From the NCBI RefSeq assembly GCF_027596085.1, contig NC_072458.1, positions 20,827,851-20,891,850 of the forward strand: a stretch of 64,000 nucleotides of DNA, written 5' to 3'. Positions 20,885 through 31,367 of this stretch are shown here, piece by piece. Made by a program: the position numbers and the translations under genes. A model generated the notes under the pieces. It worked only from the letters and a program-made list of their open reading frames with translations, had not been told where the DNA came from and made no database searches. The stretch's first letter is position 1. Every line of letters starts with the position of its first letter. This DNA is from Anoplopoma fimbria (lineage: Eukaryota; Chordata; Actinopteri; Perciformes; Anoplopomatidae).

Positions 20885-21375
20885 TTAAACAGTCCCTATT
20901 ATGCTATTTTCCATGTTACAACATGTTTACTTGTGTTAATGCTCATAATCCGTCTTGTTTTTCTCATCCTGGCTGTCCTGCAGCACCTCTTCTCACCCTC
21001 TCTCTGACACGCTCCGTTGTAGCGTTTGCTCCTCTTTCCAGAAAGCAAAGTCTGCCCTGATTGGTCAACGTTTCACATTTCAAAAAACTCTTCCTCCGGA
21101 GCTTCAGCTCTGTCTCTCTCTTTTGTTTGTATGAGGGCCAAACTAGCCGGAAGGAGTTTTACGTCACTTCTGTAACATTGTGACCTCATAAAGTTATGGA
21201 AGTGAAGGAGAGAATTCAATGGAGACGTTTCAGGAGCTCAGGAGCTTCTGAGGGGGAGGGTAACTCCTTTTAGGCGTGGACTTCAGGTTTTACACTCTAC
21301 GGACCTTTTACATAAATATATATAACACACTAAAGGAGAGGGAAAAACTGGAAAAGCATAATAGTGCCACTTTAA
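20885..21375. mobile_element. TTAA-flanked inverted-repeat element, complete copy
   Basis: The left end reads TTAAACAGTCCCTATTATGC; the right end reversed reads TTAAAGTGGCACTATTATGC, so the termini are inverted repeats and both are bounded by TTAA (20885-20888 and 21372-21375). TTAA duplication is typical of piggyBac-type insertion. No transposase frame is present, so the copy is non-autonomous. The interior includes GCAGCACCTCTTCTCACCC and ATTGTGACCTCA, shared with the truncated copy at 63703-64000. A different superfamily that happens to sit in TTTAA remains possible. Confidence 0.75.
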
Positions 21376-21446
21376 CAAGAAACAGGAGACCACATAGCCA
21401 TCCATTAATATAATAATTTACTTATTATAAGTTACTCTTAACAGTA
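21376..21446. other. Short unassigned stretch
   Basis: No recognised feature between the TTAA element and the AT microsatellite. Confidence 0.4.
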
Positions 21447-21462
21447 ATATATATATATATAT
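21447..21462. repeat. (AT)n microsatellite, short
   Basis: Eight AT units. Confidence 0.93.
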
Positions 21463-22450
21463 GTTCAGTTATTGCAGAGATACAAAAAAAACAGAAAAGA
21501 AACTGTAGCATCTCTAATGCTCAAGAATTAAACAGCATAAGATCCAGTTTGATGTATAAAAGTAGCACATCAGGGGAACATTTCCTGAGTCTCTTGCCTT
21601 ATGAAACATTAAGCAATATCTGAAATCTGAACAAACAAGATTTCATTTAAAAAATGCATGATTGCACAGTCTGATCTTGTCAGATATTTATGACGCCTGT
21701 GGCCTGGCAGTAATGCTCACATGTTAGCGACTGAGCGCTAGAGCTGTCACCACTAGGCCCAACGCGGGACAAAAGAGGGGACACCAAGCATCAGCTGTAA
21801 CTTAGTAGATTCAGTTGACACAGCTGAAAGGTTACATAAACAAAATATAGGGCGTCTTAATCTGCATTGTGCGATTGATTTCACTTCCTGGTGAGATTAG
21901 GCTTCTTCTACCTCAAAGTTTAACCCTGAAACCAAAAGCTAATTGCCAATGAGTCACTTGTAAAAATGAGGACAAACACCTGATTTTGAAGAGCCAGACC
22001 ACATGTTTTTCTCTCTAAGGATCGAAGAAAAAGATCACACACAAGCACAGTCAGACTACTTTAGATTCTCAGGTGATTTTTTTTTCTGACCCCTTGGCTC
22101 TTGCCTGTGAACAGAATAGAGCAGACAGTTTGTACAGACGCATTGTCAGGAGCTTATTTTGGAAACCAGAACTGAGGGAAGAAAAACAGGGGCACTGTCT
22201 CCGTCAGCTTTGACCCTCTGTGTGCAGCCGCTCTCATATTCCCAGACAAACGCCAATATGCAAATAATGGAAGTGCTGCAGAGACAGACAGAGAGAAAAA
22301 AAAACATGATTTTATTCCGTCTATCGAACATTCAGATCATCAAGAGGCCAACAGAGAGAGCTGTCCTTTTGAGTCACAGAAGCAGTACAGAAATAACATT
22401 CACTGCTATTAAAGCTGTCGTAGGCAGTATGTGTTTGGCATCATTATACA
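21463..22450. other. Unassigned stretch
   Basis: No recognised gene. The 112-codon plus open frame at 22159-22497 ends in the TA microsatellite and has no domain I recognise. Confidence 0.4.
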
Positions 22451-22467
22451 CATATATATATATATAT
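22451..22467. repeat. (TA)n microsatellite, short
   Basis: About eight TA units. Confidence 0.93.
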
Positions 22468-24190
22468 TCTTTAAAAAATATTGTGTGTATTGAGTGAACA
22501 TCTCCTCAAGATCCAAGCCAAAGCCCTTTTTCTTGCCAGTTACCTGCTGATTAAAGTGAAGGGGTTAGCCTCCTTTAAGATTGGGCTGAACTTTAAGGAC
22601 CAGCTATTTCTCTAATTTCTCCCTGTTTTGCTCAGCTTTTTATATTTTTTTATATTTCTTTTAAATGTTTAATTAATAGCATTCATTGGTTAAAATTATT
22701 TTTGTCGTTTGACTGTTAGTTATTATCCCTAAAGCAGACTATGCTCTGTTTGTCTCAGGAAAACATCAACTGATTGTTAAAATGTCAGCAACAGCATCAT
22801 GTTGTATATTTATAGGAGTCATAAAGTGAGTGACATCTGATGAAAGTAAAAAAAAAAAATTCAAAGTCATTGTTAGTACTGTAATCGTATTATTACTTAT
22901 ATTAGTAATCCGTATCTGCAAGTATCCAAATCTAAGTACTCGTACTTGGTCTTAAAAAAAGGGGAATTGGTTCATCCCTGATTTCAAACTTCATTCTAGT
23001 ACTAGTACTAGAAATCCATTTGAATCATCGTCCTGATTCTGACTGTGATCTGGATGTTGTTTTCTGAAATACCTTCCTGTTTTCTTTGCAAACTTTGGGG
23101 CCTTTAAAACCCCCTGATATGACATACTGTGATTTGAAGCTCTAGCGAGGAACAGTATCTCCAAGCATGGAGATAAAAATATAATATAAATATTGTCAGA
23201 CTCGTTTTTTAAAACTCTAGCATCCTTTTTTTGGGGGGTTGTTTTTCAGTGTAGGGAGTTGTTACCAAAGTTCAAAAACAAACTTTTCTTGCACTATATT
23301 GTTCCCTTGCATCACGCTTTCACAGAAGGGAGGTGCACCCTGTGATTGGCCAAAATCTCCCATCACGGGCTAGACTCTCTAAAGCCTGAAAACAGAGCCA
23401 CGAGGAGGAGCAGAAGTCTAATTTACTGTCAGACCTTTCAAAACATTTCAATATGCTAAAAGGGATTCATGGAACTTTTGCCCAATGAAGCCGAAAATAA
23501 ACTGCCTACCCCAGCTTAAAAAAATATATAAATCGTAACACCCTCAAGCTACTGACTAATAGCATATATAGATCCCTCTCAGCATTCAAACCATTCGACT
23601 AGCGATATAAAACAGCTTTTTTTTTTTATTATCTCAGCTGGAAAAGCATATTGAATAGCATTTTTAACAGCTTATGTCATGTCATCAAAAGTCTTCAGCT
23701 GAAATTGTTGGGAATTAGTTTTCCTGTGCAACTCTTCATCTGATCAGAAGCTCTGAGAAGTGAAGTGTAACGAGATGTGGGTGCATCACTTCCCCTCACA
23801 GAATTAATTCTCCGGATGCTGGAACAAAGCTTATTGGTATTCCCTGTGTGATCCGCTAAAGATGAGAAACACAATGTTTGCCGTTGTCAGGAGGTGTTAA
23901 TCCTCAAATAGCAGATATAGCTAAACCTGAATGACATGGGGATATTAAAGTGCAGGCGCTGAATCCCAAATACCAGACACCAGATCTTTCCAGGATATGC
24001 CTATTCTTAGACGTTCACGTTCCAAATGTTTCGTTCTGCTGACGCTAAGCCGTGGGCTAAGTTTGAAAAACAACCGTGCAAAAGTACATGAACATTCAGA
24101 CACATCCTCAAAGTTGCAGAGCAAGTACCTGGAATGTCACTGGTTTGATTCCATGGAGTGTAAACTCTTGGAGAGTAGGCATTTACTATA
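22468..24190. other. Unassigned stretch with repeat-like pieces
   Basis: The segment 23240-23480 (GTGATTGGCCAAAATCTCC, AGAGCCACGAGGAGGAG) has the look of a dispersed fish repeat but was not identified. A plus frame at 22503-22612 ends LASFKIGLNFKDQLFL-stop, faintly like a LINE C-terminus, with no LINE tail after it. An AGTACTAGTACTAG run lies near 22997. Confidence 0.3.
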
Positions 24191-24335
24191 GCGGTGTGGA
24201 CATTTCTTGATTCTAAAATGCATTGTGATGAGGATGTGGACGGTTCTGCTTTGATGCAGTGACAGAGCATAATTGGAAGTTTGGAAACAGTCTTTAACTT
24301 GTTTCTCTAGCTATCAATATTAGCTGCTCTGTTGC
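24191..24335 (+). repeat. Dispersed repeat family G, copy 1
   Basis: GCGGTGTGGACATTTCTTGA, AATGCATTGTGATGAGGATG, GCAGTGACAGA and TATCAATATTAGCTG occur in the same order as in 60704-60950. The second copy carries an extra interior of about 100 bp between the last two motifs. Confidence 0.65.
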
Positions 24336-25242
24336 AAGAATGTTGGGCTGAAAATAAAGTACGTGTATGCCGGCAAAGGGTTAAATTCAACTGTGGTGTT
24401 ATTCTGTCAGGAGATTCAGTGACTTAGAAACCCAATATAAGGAGAAAAGCTAGGAGTGAGGAAATGTCTCGCCAGGCTAATTAATGCAGTGTAAAATGCC
24501 ACAGGCATGCAGGAAGTGATCCGTCTTAGAGCTGCTACTGGATCTGAAAACTTGTACATTACAGCACACTTGTAATACACTGACAAAATATTTTAATTAG
24601 TTTTTGTGATGTTTATGTACTGAGGTGGGTCACACAAATACTGGTATTGAAAAGAGGCAGCTTTTTATTGTACAGGCTGTTTAAGCACTTTCTAAGTAAA
24701 AAGTGAGTTCAGATGCTTGTATTCATTAATAAAAAAGTAGCTATGTGCAGTAATATAGAAACTTTAGGACGCGATACATTGAGATTCATCGAGAATAGTT
24801 TATAGGTGAATCGTATCAAATCCTGACACCAGTGAAGACTCATACCTCTAACGTCCTGGCATTTGGATGGCTGACAAAAGCCACAAAGTGAAATGAGTTT
24901 TGAAGTCCATGAAGTGGACCTATAACCTGCCCCCTGTGGAGATTTCCAGACCAGTAGCAGGAGCAGATTGTGATCTGGACTCTGATGTCACTGCTCTGGT
25001 TGCTCCACTGGGCCTACTGCTGTGTGCCCTTGAAAAGACAATTAACCCCCTCCAGCACATTACCGTGCAACTAACTTCTGTTTGATGTGTCCCATGTGCC
25101 ATCTTTGTGTGTTTTTTTTTAACAAAACACTTGTCTAGATAAGTGTGAATGTATTGTAGACCAGTGTGGATATTGTATTATTATGTAGGACATCAGGAAA
25201 GATGTTTGACAGTTTTTTTTTTAACCATTTAATCAAAAGTTC
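24336..25242. other. Unassigned stretch
   Basis: A strong minus-strand acceptor-like tract (CTTTGTGGCTTTTGTCAG) and donor (GAG|GTATGA) bracket only 25 bp at 24846-24870, which I do not call as an exon. Poly(T) runs at 25112 and 25213 are short. Confidence 0.35.
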
Positions 25243-25400
25243 GACATTTGCTTTCTTGCAGAGTGTTAGAAGAAAAGATCGATAACACTCTCATGTTTGC
25301 ACAATATATATGAAGCTAGTTAGCTTAGCTTAGCATAAGTCAGGATATAGATAGCTAGCTAGCAAAATCAGTATCAGTACTGCGTAATTATGAATCTCAC
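25243..25400 (+). repeat. Dispersed repeat family E, copy 2
   Basis: AGAAAAGATCGATAACACTC then TCATGTTTGCAC and TTAGCTTAGCTTAGCATAA (about 25319-25337), the same order as in the other three copies. Confidence 0.65.
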
Positions 25401-25646
25401 TGCTCTTCCAGGTTGAAGCCGATATAATTGGTTAAGATTAGACATTGACCTCTAGTAGTTAGGGTCATGATAATCCATGATAATCCTGGTAAAAACTGGT
25501 ACCTCAGCGAGCATGGACACCTGGCTAATCTTAGCTGTTGAATGCTGCACAGGGCGGGTCATGACAAGAAAAGCAGTTGGATTCATAATAACACATAAGT
25601 ACCTCTAAAGTTCATCAATTTACTTGTTGTATCTCCTTTATTTAAT
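25401..25646. other. Unassigned stretch
   Basis: No recognised feature immediately upstream of the truncated LINE. Confidence 0.4.
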
Positions 25647-25910
25647 TTGTCCGAAAAGAAAAACTGTACCGGTCCAACCTACCTCCTGGACCTCCTCACC
25701 CCTCAATCCACATCCAAGACACTTAGGTCAGGCAACTCCAGCATCCTTGCGGTTCCCCGGACAAAGCTGGCAACCATGGGAGAGCGTGCCTTCTCTTCGC
25801 TGGGGCCACGCCTGTGGAATAAGCTCCCGGAGAAGATCAGGGCCTTAGACTCCCTCACCGCTTTTAAATCAAATCTTAAAACTCACCTGGTCCTCTCTGC
25901 CTTCCCCTAA
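25647..25910 (+). pseudogene. C-terminal end of an L2/Rex1-like LINE ORF2
   Basis: The frame includes TGPTYLLDLLTPQSTSKTLR, then VPRTKLATMGERAFSSLGPR, then LWNKLPEKIR and FKSNLKTHL before a stop at 25908-25910. The order YLxDLL - LRS - VPR - GxRAFSxxGPRLWNxLP - FKSxLKTHL is the conserved C-terminal tail that follows the reverse transcriptase in fish L2/Rex1-type non-LTR retrotransposons (recalled). The 87 codons are open, so the copy may be fairly young, but everything upstream, including the reverse transcriptase and endonuclease, is missing. Homology starts near 25665; the first few codons may be flanking DNA. It is a 5'-truncated retrocopy, not a functional gene. Confidence 0.8.
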
Positions 25911-26150
25911 GGCCTTGGCTTTGTGTAGTTTAGATTGCTTGTCTTGGGTGGTTGTTCAGTTTGAATATATATTCTTAGATTTTATTATGATTAAATGAAT
26001 TCATTTATTTTATTTGTTTTATTTGTTTTTAGCGTTTTATTATTATATTTGATTATTGTGATTGTTTTACCCTGTGCAGCACCTTGAGATTTCATTGTCT
26101 TTTAAAATGTGCTATATAAATAAAATCCATTATTATTATTATTATTATTA
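25911..26150 (+). mobile_element. 3' UTR and tail of the same L2-like LINE
   Basis: AT-rich UTR ending in CAGCACCTTGAGATTT...AATGTGCTATATAAATAAA and an (ATT)n tail at 26130-26150. The GCTATATAAATAAA plus trinucleotide tail is the typical end of L2-like fish LINEs. Confidence 0.8.
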
Positions 26151-26326
26151 AAAAGGAAGTGTAAAAAATGACAAGTTGTGGTTTACAGAGGGTTATGAAG
26201 AGTGTTATTTGGTCGGGAACCATGACTTCCTGGTGTCTCAAACCGGCAGTGTGACAACTAGAAAACCAGAGAGTGATCAACCAAGAAAAAGGTAAAGTGT
26301 GGTCGAACAGATTTCTCCAAACATAC

Positions 26327-26438
26327 CTGACAGCTCCTACATTCTCTTGAGTGATGACCTGATGCTTCAGCTCTTTAACACCACACAGCACTGTGGTGGG
26401 AGAGCGCTTGTTACTGGATGTTGTCGGCATACGGTTGT
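26327..26438 (-). other. Candidate 112-bp coding exon, best in window
   Basis: On the minus strand a strong acceptor (TGTGTTTGTTTCTTACAG) precedes the segment and CAG|GTATGTTTGG follows it. The single frame compatible with both reads NRMPTTSSNKRSPTTVLCG then VKELKHQVITQENVGAV; codon choice (CTG, GTG, AAG, CAG) is gene-like. Phase is 1 in and 2 out. I could not name the protein. The plus strand is also open across it, which weakens the case, and no linked exon was found on the minus strand. Possible explanations are a genuine exon of a large gene, an exon of a decayed gene, or chance. Confidence 0.35.
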
Positions 26439-27581
26439 CTGTAAGAAACAAACACACAGAGGAAATTATGCAGTTAGGTCTCTGGCAGCAACATCACTTG
26501 TATTCTCCCACACAAGTCTTCTACACGGACCCTGGTGGCCTCCTACACCTTTCACTGCTTTGAGATGTATAAACGGCCAAAGACAAATTATCACATTGGG
26601 AAATTATCTCATTAGAGCAACAAGGTTCAACACAAAAAATGAATTACTGGATATATTCTGAATGTTATTTAGAATCACACCAATTTAGTGATGAGAATGA
26701 GGCATATGAGCCTCTAAAGATGCGTTTTGGTGTCAGTCACTATATTGACAATAGCTGATAAAGACACGAGCTGGGAAGAAGAGGTGGTGAAGTTTCGATT
26801 CTCTAGATCAAGTGGGTGGAGAGTCTTTGTTCCAACAAAAGCAATCATGTACTAGCTTAACCTGTACAACTCAACACTACTGTAGGCGTGAGTTACACTT
26901 CTGTTACTCAGGTTTCAGGCTGGTTTGCTGCCTGCTGCTTCTGACGGGAGTTATGTTTATGTCCGTCAAAGCGGTTGGAATTGGAATTTAGCCGAACGTT
27001 ACGAATAAAAATGGATATCGTGATTATAAACTCTCGAGGAATGTCGATTCTCCAATCATAATTTATAGTTTTCGACTAAATGTAAAGTGGGTCCAGAAAG
27101 TGAGTTTGAAGACATTTCAGCAGCCAGGTAAGTGAGCTAAACTTTGTAGTCAGTACTACTTATCAAATAAATGCATAATAAAGTATATTAGGTCCATCTT
27201 ATGCTCTGGTGCTCTGAAATAATTATATTGATTATTTTTTTTCCACCTTGAATTGAAATGAAAGTGAAAAAAGTCTCTGCTCAATCACTCGGTTGGTTTA
27301 CCCATATTAATACATCTGTAAAACCACAAGGTCAGTATTATTCAAACCACATTTAAAGCCTGTATGTTGAATGTTTAAAGCAGAAGAACAGCTGCTCAAA
27401 ATGTTTAACCCTGTCAGAAGTCTGAGAGGGAAGTCTCTGCCTCACGTGCTGCTGCTAAATGGGTCAAATGCTGCTGATTTGTTGGCAGCTCACAGCTGAA
27501 GTCATGACTGTGGAACGGAGTCCATCCATCTGCTTTGCAGTGCAGCAGGTTTCTTTTTTAAATGCAGAGGAGTGGAGGCCA

Positions 27582-27582
<1 letters not shown>
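26439..27582. other. Unassigned stretch
   Basis: A good plus-strand donor (CAG|GTAAGTGAG near 27128) is preceded by CATTTCAG only seven bases upstream, so no exon is called. The rest was not recognised. Confidence 0.4.

Positions 27583-27638
<56 letters not shown>
27583..27638. repeat. (AC)n microsatellite, 28 units
   Basis: Pure tract. Confidence 0.98.
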
Positions 27639-27640
<2 letters not shown>

Positions 27641-28837
27641 ACAGTGAGAAAGATCAAGTCCATTCATCATGTGGAATGAGGAAGAAGGACGTGACATCTC
27701 CTACTGACTGGATGTTGTTGAATTAAAAGGACAGTTCCTGTTAATTTTCTTCCTTTAACCTGATACACATTTGCATAAACTGTCTTCCAATGGTATACAT
27801 CTTAACATAATCTAATGCATTGGAGTGGAAGTAGAATATTTACAACAATAAAAGTTGCAACCAGGCCAAATATTTACAATAAATATAATAATCCACAAAA
27901 AAAAAGAAAAGTTTGTTCTGCACATTCTAAAACAACGGCTACAGACACTATAATTTATTAGTCAGGCATTGTCTGGTGTGTTTTGAATGGAATACATTAT
28001 CATCAAGGCTGTGATTTGATTTAATTTGTCATTTTTTTGGTGAACAGTAAATTGATATTTAAAGACAATTAGACCAAAAACTAAATGTGCAGGACAAACA
28101 TTTAATTTTGTTTTTTTAGAAGGAAAAACTAATGAAAAAAACTTTAATATGAAGATAACAGCTATAAAATTCCACAATAAAATTGAATTATTAAATCACT
28201 GTTTATTAAACAATGTGGTTTTATACTGTAACATGTTTGATATTTGAATTAGTTCTCTTCGGGTATTATCAATTAATTGATTTGAAAAACTTCTGAGTCG
28301 TACTTTGTAAACTTTGTCTTAACAGATCAGGCATCACAACTTTTGGAAGCATTGGGACATACAATTCTTATTTTTTGTGAAAAAAGGTATGTATATGTTA
28401 TTATTCAGTGTTTTTGAGAGTTTTTAAATATTTGACAGTATCTACAGTTCGTGACAAAGAGAGGATTCAGAGCCCTGCCATCTCTAAAGCACACCCAGAG
28501 GGAGATGCACAAAGAGATATCTGTATGAAGTGGAGACATTCAACTCTGGAACCTTTGAGACTTTCAGCAAGTTGCTAATTTAAGAAGTTTATTCTCTGAA
28601 AATATGAGCTGATAAAAACAATGATAATCTGGGAATTTGGCTCCTTTTGAACACCCCTTTAAAAAAGGATTTTAGGAGCTGTGTGGCTTTTTGTTTGTGT
28701 GTGTGAGTGTGTATTTTGGTGGGACATCAGATTAAAGGCACAGTGTGAGTTGAAGTAGACACTTCAATTCTTCAAAGGCCACAAGCTCAACTGGAGGCTG
28801 AAACCAAGCTGGCTGTCCTGTTTTCAGCAGGAAACAC
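27639..28837. other. Unassigned AT-rich stretch
   Basis: A-rich and T-rich runs near 27898, 28033 and 28113. No recognised gene or repeat family. Confidence 0.45.
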
Positions 28838-28856
28838 AAAAAAAAAAAAAAAAAAA
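28838..28856. repeat. A19 homopolymer
   Basis: 19 consecutive A residues. No retroposon body was recognised upstream. Confidence 0.95.
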
Positions 28857-28926
28857 TCACACACACATGCACATTTACAGTCACGCAGCAGCAGCCTGTA
28901 AAGCTAAGCAAAGCTGTTCTGTGTTG

Positions 28927-28928
<2 letters not shown>

Positions 28929-28994
<66 letters not shown>
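28929..28994. repeat. (CA)n microsatellite, 33 units
   Basis: Pure tract. Confidence 0.98.
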
Positions 28995-28995
<1 letters not shown>

Positions 28996-29174
28996 CGAGA
29001 AGCACACCTACTATACATCCATACACACACATGAACCAATTTGTAGTGACAAACTGTCGGGTGGAACTCCGGTTGGACTTCTGTTCACCTTTTCACATCT
29101 GAAGACGTCATCCATTAGAGCTTGGCTGTCAAGGCATGCTGGGAAACTTGCACACATACACGTTGATCTAATAG

Positions 29175-29178
<4 letters not shown>

Positions 29179-29264
<86 letters not shown>
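29179..29264. repeat. (AC)n microsatellite, 43 units
   Basis: 86 bp of pure AC, 184 bp from the preceding tract. Confidence 0.98.
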
Positions 29265-29267
<3 letters not shown>

Positions 29268-29639
29268 CTCTCACAAGGATAAAGCGCTGTCCTGTTGGTG
29301 GCTTTGAGTTCAGTGAGGATCTATAGGACACATTCTGACGGCAGCTTAAAAAAATAGAAAAGAGAAAAGAATACTTGGTATGTTCCAATACACAGTATGT
29401 CTAATGCAGCGTACTAAAAACACCAGGGTGTCCCACTGCATTCCGTTGCATTTTGCACTATGCAAGCCAGCATGCTTTTCTAACCACTCAGAGTTCAAGG
29501 TCCAATGTTATGACCAAGAAGTATGTCCAATATGAATAGCTACTGCATACAATAGCACATACTTTGTAATGGCAGCTGCAGCATGTACTAAAAGTAAAAA
29601 ATAAAAAGTATGCAATCTGGAATGCAGTCCGGTCCATCG
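29265..29639. repeat. Possible dispersed repeat of unknown family
   Basis: Many ACTATGCAAG, AGTATGTCC, CACATACTTTG and AAAAGTATGCAA words, with short inverted pairs, from 29380 to 29610 suggest a diverged short element. I could not fix its ends or name it. Confidence 0.3.
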
Positions 29640-29850
29640 TATATGAAATATCTCAACATGTATTGCCATGAAATTTGTTACAGGACATTCATATCGTCCT
29701 CATGATGAATGCATACTTTGTTTTTCAATCTAGCTCCACCATCAGGTCAAATGTGTCATTTATGACAAAATACCTGTACTGTACTGTAGTTGTTAACGCC
29801 ACCAAAACAGCCTTGTACATATTAGCAAAGGGAATTACAACCTGTTGAAC
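29640..29850 (+). repeat. Dispersed repeat family A, copy 2
   Basis: ATTGCCATGAAATTTGTTACAG and CTCCACCATCAGGTCAAATG match, in order, an abundant teleost repeat I recall. A more diverged copy is at 6360-6600. Confidence 0.55.
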
Positions 29851-29963
29851 CTTGTTTGTATCAGAATCAGTATCGGCAAGGACAACAAATATATCTAATG
29901 TATATAAAGCCACAAGTTATGTCAACCATTCAGTATTTATTGCAGCATATTTGCAATCTGCAA

Positions 29964-30077
29964 AATCAGAATCAGCTATGTGGTAAGAATAAACATTGTA
30001 CTCTTTGTACATATGCAGAAACTGCAAATATACAAAGAGAACAATGTGCTTTCTTATACACATAGCTGATTCTGATT
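29964..30077. repeat. 114-bp near-perfect hairpin (fold-back element)
   Basis: Arms of about 55 bp (29964-30018 and 30022-30077) are reverse complements around a three-base AAA centre. The outer 19 bp are perfect: AATCAGAATCAGCTATGTG against CACATAGCTGATTCTGATT. The inner halves match with only scattered mismatches (ACATTGTACTCTTTGTA against TACAAAGAGAACAATGT; TGCAG-AAA-CTGCA at the tip). It could be a small fold-back MITE or a hairpin RNA source. A related phrase ATCAGAATCAGTATCGGCAAG occurs at 29871, which favours a repeat origin. Confidence 0.85.
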
Positions 30078-30109
30078 AACTATTCTCTGAAGCAGATTCA
30101 TAACAAATC

Positions 30110-30440
30110 TTTATTTAAACCAAATAATGTATCAATCAGTCTGTTATTCTCACAGTTTAGCACAGGTGTATCTAATAACATTAACAATGACTCTATTTCA
30201 ATTAAGTGTGCGAGGAAGCCGTGGCGGTGAGTCAACAGAAACAACCAGGGCCCTGACACCGGATCACCTAAATGGAATGCAGCCATCGTTAATGTAATTA
30301 GCTCCACCTGTGCTTGACATGTCAACATGTCGGCCTAATTAGATATCGGTGTTTGTTTTGTGGAGGTAATAATGATGCAAATCCTGATTTGTGAATTTAA
30401 TGAAACACTTTGTGAGGTTTTTATGCATCTATTGATTGAT
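30110..30440. promoter_or_regulatory. Strongest enhancer-like block
   Basis: Unique DNA carrying TAATTA at 30295-30300, E-box CACCTG at 30305-30310, palindromic CTAATTAG at 30335-30342 and a perfect octamer ATGCAAAT at 30375-30382, plus ATCAATCAG and ATTGATTGATCC. This clustering of homeodomain, bHLH and POU sites in non-repetitive DNA is characteristic of vertebrate developmental enhancers. Conservation and activity are untested. An open frame on the minus strand (30098-30328) has no splice support. Confidence 0.4.
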
Positions 30441-31065
30441 CCCTAACCGCCTAAGAAAGCACTGGAGCCGTCTGTAACAGCCGGCCTGTCACTCTCCAGC
30501 TCGCTTAGTACAAGCCAGGAAATGGATGGCTTGCTAAAGGCAGTGTGGGTGAGTCTGAGACAGGCAATGCTGCAGTTTCAATCTTTTTTTTGTCTCACAA
30601 TCTTATTGATCACACATACAGAGAGACGTATATGCAGACTATACAGTGGTTGCACAAACAGGATTTATTCAGGCAATCACACATTACAGCAGTGACCGTT
30701 GCAGACACACCTGGTGGAGATTTGCACTCTATTGAGTTTACCTTTGTAGTTTTTTATGTTCCCACATCATGACCTCACATTGTCATGTTGTTTACTGTTG
30801 AGAGACACACATCCTTTTTTTTAACTGTCTGACGTCCCAAGAGGATTCAAACAGAGACACAGATCATCATCTCCACAGGTGGTGTATGTGAATGAGGGAG
30901 CATCGCCTCTGAGCCGAGTAAATCTTCTCCCGGATTCTTGTTCCTTCTATTATACGGTGTCATAATATGTTCTCTCTTTGCAAAGAAAAGCTTTTTCCTC
31001 ATCTCAGCGGTGCTAATCTGTCTCCCCCAACAAATAACTTGCACTTTGACTATCAATCTCTGCAG
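30441..31065. other. Unassigned unique stretch
   Basis: No recognised repeat. Mixed composition continues from the enhancer-like block. Confidence 0.4.
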
Positions 31066-31145
31066 TAAAAGCTTCATACAGCTCCAGTGCTTTCTATTCA
31101 AACTCTGTGGTCTTAATATCCCCCCAAGAGAATATGACCAGATTG
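31066..31145 (+). other. Candidate 80-bp exon (weak)
   Basis: Preceded by CTATCAATCTCTGCAG and followed by TTG|GTAAGG. One frame is open: KSFIQLQCFLFKLCGLNI then PPREYDQI. No family was recognised and the donor lacks the AG before GT. Confidence 0.15.
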
Positions 31146-31319
31146 GTAAGGTTATTAAGATATGAACCATTAGCTGGTAATGTGTTGGGAAATGGCTCAT
31201 GACCTCCACCTTAGTATTTAACATTTAAATGTACTGCATGACTCATGACAGCCATTTAGAGAAAGAAGAGACAGAGGGAGAAGGAGAGGGAAAAAAGAAA
31301 GGAGTTTTTGTGTGGAGGG
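31146..31319. other. Unassigned stretch
   Basis: Purine-rich towards the right (GAAGAGACAGAGGGAGAAGG). Confidence 0.4.
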
Positions 31320-31367
31320 AAGAATGAGAGAGAGAGAAAGAATGAGAGAGAGAGAGAGAGAGAGGGA
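31320..31367. repeat. Imperfect (GA)n tract
   Basis: GAGAGAGAGAAAGAATGAGAG followed by a purer GA run; embedded in a wider purine-rich strand asymmetry from 31260 to 31380. Confidence 0.9.

Noticed and set aside
22503..22612. Plus frame ending LASFKIGLNFKDQLFL, like a LINE C-terminus
   Set aside because: Resemblance is slight and no LINE 3' tail follows.
24846..24870. 25-bp microexon on the minus strand between good splice-like signals
   Set aside because: Too short to evaluate, not a multiple of three, and such pairs arise often by chance in 64 kb.
29964..30077. microRNA gene
   Set aside because: Arms are longer and more perfect than in a typical vertebrate pre-miRNA, and a related phrase lies nearby, so a fold-back repeat is more likely; kept as a hairpin only.
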